A DNA stretch of 64,000 nt from Brachypterus glaber (lineage: Eukaryota > Arthropoda > Insecta > Coleoptera > Kateretidae): contig OY294047.1 of the NCBI GenBank assembly GCA_958510825.1, positions 39,199,229-39,263,228 of the forward strand, given 5' to 3'. A program made the translations under genes and the position numbers. Each line of letters starts with the position of its first letter. Within the stretch, counting starts at the first letter, position 1. This document shows positions 57,716-64,000 of this stretch, piece by piece. The notes under the pieces are model-generated. The model ran no database searches. It was not told the origin of the DNA and saw only the letters and a list, made by a program, of their open reading frames with translations.

Positions 57716-57850
57716 ATGCAACTTCAGCATCAGTGAGCTGAAACACACCACCCCACACCACTAATCTCCATTCAAACTAATTTCTATAAAGACAAATGAG
57801 CCATAGGTACTTGTACTTGTACCTGTCTCTTAAATATACCAAACAAACTA
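57716..57850 (-). mobile_element. Fragment related to the 50.6-51.3 kb element
   Basis: Read on the minus strand: TAGTTTGTTTGG, TTAAGAGACAGG, CCTATGGCTCATTT, TTGAATGGAG and TCACTGATGCTG follow the same order as 50803-50880 and 51123-51143. The MITE present there (50881-51089) is absent here. Confidence 0.65.
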
Positions 57851-58800
57851 AAAACTGAAGTGAACATCTATAATTTTAAAAGCAACTCTATTGTTTTTTT
57901 GGTAGGTATTAATTTTCTCACTAAAATTATTTCAAAGTTACAAAATTTTACGGAATAAAATTAAATATTTACTATAACCTGGTACGAAAAGCACAATAAA
58001 TTAAAACCCTGTGCGTAAGTTTCGTTAAAAAATTCCCGTGTAAACAGTTAAACGAAATATAAATTAAGTCCTAGATGTCTTTATGCCAAAACGTGGCAAT
58101 ATGACTAAAATACACACTGTTATCACGTAACTAAAAGTGCATTTGTTTTAATATTTTTGTTTGTACAGTTTTAATACATAACGCAAATTTATGACAATAT
58201 AAATCAAAGATGCAGTGTTTCATTTGTCAGGTGTTTTTGGCGAGTGATGTATTTTTATTGTTTGGGTCTAGTGTGCCATGATCTGCCATAGCATGCTAGA
58301 TGGCAGTTCACTCGACACTCTTTCGCACTGGGCGCGTGTTTAAATGTCTTTTGTATCGATCAATTTTATTATGCCGTTGCTTTTAATTAAATACAGATTT
58401 TAATTTGGTTCTTCGTGTTTTCGACGCACCACCTCGCTCCCTCCATCGTTTTTATTCACTTTACTGTCATTGCCAGCGAAAAACCTACTACCAAATACCA
58501 AAACCACAAGTATTGGTTTATAAACAAAACCTGGAAATTTTCATTGTTGTAGTAAACACAATACAAAGTTTTAAAAAAGTTGGTTGGTGACTATTTTAAA
58601 TTTTGAAATTGCTACTTATAGTCCCAGGATTGTAATTAAGGATTATGATGGACAATTAAAATGCACTGTAAAGCATTCAAAAAAATAATACTACATGTTA
58701 TAATCGACGGCTACCTATTTGATGTAAAACAATATTTAAATGAAATTAAAGAAAAAGTTATTGTCGGACACATGTTGGTTTAGAGCCCTGCGGTTATTTA
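57851..58800. other. No gene; balanced patch 58220-58480
   Basis: Composition is more balanced at 58220-58480, with CATAGCATGCTAGATGGCAG and CACTGGGCGCGTG. A 61-codon frame at 58405-58590 is unrecognised. It lies upstream of the promoter candidate. Confidence 0.35.
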
Positions 58801-58819
58801 TGCGTTCGTTGTGTCGTTC

Positions 58820-58925
58820 TGAAACTTCCGGATATTTTGTCCGACAGATATCGATATATAAATAGCACCTGCATGTCAAGTCAAGAAAACAATTGGATAT
58901 AATATAACGATATTTACATAGAAGT
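58820..58925 (+). promoter_or_regulatory. Heat-shock-type promoter candidate with donor site
   Basis: GAAACTTCCGGAT (58821-58833) fits the alternating nGAAnnTTCnnGA pattern of a heat-shock element. TATAAATAG, the form seen in insect Hsp promoters, follows at 58857-58865. Initiator-like TCAAG sites lie at 58876 and 58881, and GAA/GTAAGT at 58921-58929 is a strong donor-like site. No coding frame follows; the nonamer minisatellite starts at about 59049. This is suggestive only, as each part is short. Confidence 0.35.
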
Positions 58926-59043
58926 AAGTTTATTTCTAGTAAATATAATGTCCCGTACGATATAGGAGTGTTTAGCTTTTAAAAAATATAGGTTAGGAGA
59001 AGCGGTACAAGGTTTTTTGTAATCAAAACTATTTTTTTGCGAC

Positions 59044-60190
59044 CTATGAATTAATTAAATTCATAAAATTTATAAAATTTATTAAATTCATAAAATTCAT
59101 TAAATTCATCAAATTCATTAAATTAATTAAATTCATTAAATTAATTGAATTCATTAAATTAATTAAATTCATTAAATTCATAAAATTCATAAAATTCATA
59201 AAATTCATAAAATTCATAAAATTCATAAAATTCATAAAATTCATAAAATTCATAAAATTCATAAAATTCATAAAATTCATAAAATTCATAAAATTCATAA
59301 AATTCATAAAATTCATAAAATTCATAAAATTCATAAAATTCATAAAATTCATAAAATTCATAAAATTCATAAAATTCATAAAATTCATAAAATTCATAAA
59401 ATTCATAAAATTCATAAAATTCATAAAATTCATAAAATTCATTAAATTCATTAAATTCATAAAACTCATAAAATTCATAAAATTCATAAAATTCATTAAA
59501 TTCATAAAATTCATTAAATTCATAAAATTCATAAAATTCATAAAATTCATAAAATTCATCAAATTCATAAAATTCATAAAATTCATAAAATTCATAAAAT
59601 TCATAAAATTCATAAAATTCATAAAATTCATAAAATTCATAAAATTCATAAAATTCATAAAATTTATAAAATTCATTAAATTCATTAAATTCATTAAATT
59701 CATTAAATTCATTAAATTCATTAAATTCATTAAATTCATTAAATTCATTAAATTCATTAAATTCATTAAATTCATTAAATTTACTAAATTCATTAAATTC
59801 ATTAAATGCATTAAATTCATTAAATTCAATAAATTCATTAAATTCAATAAATTCATTAAATTCATTAAATTCATTAAGTTAATTAAATTTCGTTAAGTTC
59901 AATAAATTCATTAAATACATTAAATTCATTAATTCAATTAATATCAGTTTGCAAATTCATGGAATTTTATTTTTGTCAAATTCCCTAAATTAATTAATTT
60001 AATCAAATTCATGACACGCCAAATTGATTAGAATTATCAAATTCATCAAGTTCATAAAGTTTATCAAAGTCACCAAATTCATCAAATTCATCATATTCAA
60101 TAAATTTGTCCTATTTAAATAAATAAATTTTTCAATTTCTACAAAATCGAAAAATTTATCAAATTCATCAAATTTATAAAATTTATCAGT
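59044..60190. repeat. Nonamer minisatellite, TTCATAAAA / TTCATTAAA
   Basis: An array of 9-bp units. From about 59170 to 59440 and 59521 to 59668 the unit is mainly TTCATAAAA; from about 59669 to 59880 it is mainly TTCATTAAA, with mixtures at the edges and between 59440 and 59520. Beyond 59940 it decays to scattered ATTCATCAA units up to about 60190. Because 9 is a multiple of 3 and the unit lacks a stop in some frames, a long minus frame (276 codons of MNF/MNL) arises; it is not a gene. Confidence 0.95.
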
Positions 60191-61924
60191 TATCCTATTC
60201 GTTAAATGCATTTAAACAAAATATTTACTTTTAAATATTCACATTTTTGATGTACTTAATGTTTATATTGATAAAAATTATAATTATTGTCTTTCTTTTC
60301 ATAACCAGTACAATTAAATTTATTTCAATAAAAGCGAATTTTAAAATTATCACAAAAATAAATAAATAAATGAAAAAAATTGCCGTGGTGCGTGTTACTG
60401 GCTCATGTTTAGATATACAGTCCAAGAATAAATAAACATAAAAATGCTTATAGATTTTTTTAGCTTTGACGTCGTCATGTAAATTTTCTTTCCGATGTCA
60501 TTAATTCCTATTGCAGTGGAAACATTATTTCGAAGAATTTTTTAATCATGTGCATTGTGTGTAAGAAATGAGGTTTAAAGTTTTCTGAAAGGAATAAATT
60601 TATTTCTTGCTCTGTTATCGCTCTTCCTGTTACATTGCTTTAACTGAAAATACCAACATAAATAAAATCTAGAACGCTTTTACATTAATAATGATTAAGA
60701 TTTTTTTGTTGTTACTACTGTTACTATACTGAAACTCTAGAGACGTATTTTTGCGTTCTTACTAAGTATAACTCCCATGCAGTTTATAATAAACTGTTTT
60801 TTAAAGAAGGATTACACTGAAGTTTTAAATATACTTAAGGAATACCAGAATTTTTATAAAAAGTTTATGTAAAAAGTAAAAAAAAATGACTTAACCTAAA
60901 TTTAATGCAAGAACAATAATTTGTTTAATTTTTATTTTATTAAGAAATTCTTGATCCTTACTCATATTGGAGTTGATTTAAATAAACCATAGAAAAAATG
61001 GAGAAATAACATTTTTCTATGATTTATTTTTATTTTATTGTTAAAATTGTTAGTTTAAGTTTTATGTGGAATTATTTTTTTATATAATCAAAGATTCACA
61101 GTTAAAAAATATCCTCAATCAATATGTGCTTCAATACAGACAATAATTGCGTTTCTGTCAAACCAGAAAATGCGGTGTTGCCATATTAAAAAAAAATTAC
61201 AGTTTACCAAGAGATTAATAAATTAATGTTAATAATTCACCCCTTATAAAAGCAGCGATAAAAGTTTAAATAAAACTTTTTTTTTGTTAAAGTTTTTTTT
61301 TTCAACAAGATATATTAAAAAAAAAATGGTCGATGCATGAAATAAAATATGTGTGTTATATTAGTGCGTTATGTTTAGTCTGGGCTTCCGTCGCTAGGCT
61401 CGTTCTACAGTGCAGTGGCGTAAAAAGGTCGTAGAATTACCCTTGTGACCGCGGCCCGGCAGTTCGACTAACGACATGAGTTATGGCCATCAGAAACATA
61501 TACAGGAGGTGGGTTGCAGTCTGTTTCATAACTGACATATACGTAGATATTTTAAAAATGAATACCTATTTCATATTGTGGAATGAAATAACTTTTTTTC
61601 TACTTAAATTTTTTTTTAATGTGCTAAAAACTATTGTATTCTTTTAATATGAGTCTCTTATGCAGCGCGGAATATAATTACAAATGAGCTACAAAGTATT
61701 AGAAAATACATTTAAAAAAATACTCAGTACTTCATAAAAATGTAGAAACAAGTTGTTTATAATGCGTACATAAAATATTTTTATAGAAATTTAATATTCG
61801 AGCGTAACGATTTCAAATATCGAATTTAATTCGGATGCTGCTTTATTACTGAGAGTTTTAAGCAACATTTTATTATAATTACTCATTTTAAACAAAAATT
61901 TATTAAACTTGCCAATTTTAAATT
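60191..61924. other. No gene; balanced patch 61370-61510
   Basis: AT-rich. Positions 61378-61510 are GC-elevated (GACCGCGGCCCGGCAGTTCG), without a usable frame or repeat partner in the window. Low-complexity frames near 60231-60425 are not credible. Confidence 0.35.
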
Positions 61925-61926
61925 TA

Positions 61927-62050
61927 CCCTATTAAAAATGGCGGGTCTGCGCCGGTATAAAAAGTGCACAAACCGGCTTTGAGCGGGTGAATTTTATCCC
62001 ATCAAGTCCGGTTGGTTTATACCCGCGCAGACCCGTCATTTTTAATAGGG
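61927..62050. mobile_element. Foldback MITE, 124 bp, TA-flanked
   Basis: CCCTATTAAAAATGGCGGGT and ACCCGTCATTTTTAATAGGG form the ends, continuing inward through CTGCGCCGGTATAAA with TTTATACCCGCGCAG and ACCGG with CCGGT. TA lies on both sides. The arms are near-perfect over about 33 bp, so this is a fairly young copy. Confidence 0.9.
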
Positions 62051-62120
62051 TAGTTATATATTTTTAAATTAATTAAAATCTATTATTAAGAAAAGAAAAT
62101 TGAAAATTAAGTTTTTAACG

Positions 62121-62277
62121 TATCGGTATCTCAGTTCTAAAATGCTAAATGCTATCTCAAAAAATAATGCATCAATGGAGCGAGGGGCAATGGTAGTAGT
62201 AAGGGTGGGGAGGCTTAAGTTTCTTGCTGAATTGACCTCGTTTTAAGATAGAATAGTTAATAACTGAGGTACCGATA
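62121..62277. mobile_element. Foldback element, 157 bp
   Basis: TATCGGTATCTCAGTTCTAA and, inverted, TATCGGTACCTCAGTTATTA form the ends, followed by GCTATCT and AGATAG. The interior is GC-elevated and G-rich on the plus strand (GGAGCGAGGGGCAATGG). Confidence 0.7.
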
Positions 62278-64000
62278 TTTTTTGTTCGGATAATACATAC
62301 AAAAATAAAATCACAGGTAATAAAAATATTTTCAAAATATAAGAAAAAATTAATATTTTTAATGGGAGCGTTACTTTACAGATCTTAGATAAGACTATTT
62401 TAGCTTGGATTTGAATTTAGATAATATCTAAATATATTATAATTATTTTTTGTATTGCATCGTTAAGGCATTTGCCCCATTCTATTTCATTTAAATAATT
62501 AGAAAAACGAAGAGACATTTTATTCCACCCTACTAGCATGATTCCACATTGTCACCTGTCTCTACAATTATTAATCACCGAATTATACTACAGAAAGGAT
62601 TTAATTTATGGGACTCCATAGCTACTGATATATTTCCTACTTCATTCGTAACGAATGTCATATTTTTTTGAAAACCACCATAAAAGGTTAATATTTGCAC
62701 CCCTTATTGACATATGGTTTTAATCACGCATTTTATATTTTTCTGTAAGTAAATAAAATGTAGAAACTGTGTTTGAAAAAATCAATATATTTTTAAGAAA
62801 TTAGGTTTATGAATAAAACTTGTCAGCTGATTTATAAATTTGTCATTTCATTTATTGTTAATACCTTTTAAAAAGAACATAAATATATGAAGTGTATCCG
62901 ATTGACTGAAAAATATATTTACAATCCAATAATTTATGTTACACATTTGGCACCCAACATGGAAAAATCATGTTATATTTAAACAACTAAATATAAATTA
63001 CTAAAAATACAAAGAAGCAAAATAAAAAAACATAAGATGTTTAAATTAAGTTTAATTAAATACAGTTTTTTTTATTAAATTTACTCACAGGCTAGTTTTG
63101 AATATTAGAAAGCCCTTAACTACAAAAAAAATGCAGCTAATATTACAAAAAATATAATTATTATTATTATTTGAATTGTTTAATAAACATTTTTATAATT
63201 AAAAATTGTTAACATTTTTTTAATTAAAAAGTTAGATATTGGCGCCCAACGATTTATAATTAATGATAAATGAAATGTTCTAAAAGCCATTTAAATATAA
63301 AAATAATACAAAACTAAAAATTAATTATACAATTATATTTTATGTTTAAAAAACAGTACCATTTTCGTTTCGTGTAAATTAGAAAATTGTGTTTATTTAA
63401 ACATCAACATTTAATAATATATGGCAAAAACTACGACAAATTTCGTGTGAAATGCTCATTATGGTTTCAAATTTATGACATCTGTATAATTGTATACTTT
63501 TTTTATATTCTTTACAAGAAGAGAAAAAGAAAATTGAAAACATGTAATAAAATGAAATTATATTACCTAAATAATCCATAAAAATCAAATTAGTTTATAG
63601 ATACGATTTCAAGCTGTCCAACTTAACGGCTAATAAAAAAAGCATAAACGTCAAGAGTGAACATAAAACATAAAGTGCGTGTTTTAGAGAGATATGAGCT
63701 GTATCATACAAAAGATCATCACATGGGATGGATGCTACTGTAATTCACACAGAAACTCAATTTAAACACCCTAATACAGAACATTGCTGTACTTTATATG
63801 GTCAAAATTCCACATATATTTAATTACTTTATTTAGCACTAAAAAAGAAAAATTATTTTGTGGTGTTTGGTTTTTAAATAAATTAAATAAAAATTAAAAA
63901 TAAATGAAAATAAGTAAAGACGAAAAACTAATTAAAAGAAAAATTCATCTAAACCAGACTTATGTTTTATAGTGATTGTATAGAAAAAAGTATAGAAATA
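62278..64000. other. No gene; primer-site-like motifs only
   Basis: AT-rich to the window end. TGGCACCCAACATGG (62948-62962) and TGGCGCCCAACG (63240-63251) resemble tRNA-Lys primer-binding sites, but no LTR or gag/pol frame is seen. Frames of 63-64 codons near 63390-63590 on both strands are low complexity. Confidence 0.35.

Noticed and set aside
59044..59874. 276-codon minus-strand frame of repeated Met-Asn-Phe/Leu
   Set aside because: It is the translation of a 9-bp tandem array; the frame stays open only because the period is a multiple of three. The plus strand is also open in two frames.

Overview
The window is eukaryotic nuclear DNA, very A+T-rich (clearly above 60% by eye), with no convincing protein-coding gene on either strand. 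The mix of repeats suggests an arthropod, most likely an insect and possibly a beetle. The evidence is many short foldback elements with TA, TTA or TTAA target duplications, Tc1-like ends reading CAGNGCGGTCC, ends reading CAGGGTG, and hammerhead-bearing Penelope-type repeats. The taxonomic call is an inference from repeat style, not from a gene. The stretch reads as a gene-poor intergenic region or a very long intron.

Layout. 1-13 kb: an inverted-repeat element of about 940 bp, a GC-elevated island (4.2-5.05 kb), a nested group (5.35-5.93 kb) holding a foldback, a composite copy of an element family with CAGGGTGATTC ends (here family A, 5.95-7.18 kb), a Harbinger-like foldback (9.17 kb) and an 875-bp TA-flanked element (12.13-13.0 kb). 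14-24 kb: a second family A copy, a run of foldbacks, a Tc1-like element with arms of about 210 bp (family B, 19.52-20.23 kb), and an element with perfect 34-bp terminal repeats (23.09-23.55 kb). 26 kb: a head-to-head pair of repeats, each carrying a complete type I hammerhead ribozyme. 29-41 kb: more foldbacks, a tRNA-like relic, GC-elevated unique stretches, a 640-bp foldback (37.4-38.0 kb) and a short integrase-like coding relic (41.2 kb). 41.8-42.9 kb: a foldback with a hammerhead-like motif followed by three 221-bp tandem units. 43.8-55 kb: decayed family B copies, two more family A copies, a nested foldback whose insertion is shown by an unoccupied relative at 57.7 kb, and a second copy of the 5.6-kb foldback at 54.0 kb. 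55.6-56.5 kb: a tandem array of the hammerhead-bearing repeat with three ribozyme copies in different states of decay. 58.8-60.2 kb: a heat-shock-type promoter candidate just upstream of a nonamer minisatellite. 60.2-64 kb: two more foldbacks and otherwise featureless AT-rich DNA.

The strongest result is the set of five hammerhead ribozymes in two clusters. They match the minimal type I form (stem III of 3 bp with a 3-nt loop, plus an internal loop in stem I) known from Penelope-like retroelements. Two are identical and appear fully intact. No reverse transcriptase or GIY-YIG reading frame is visible here, so these are terminal-repeat remnants or non-autonomous elements.
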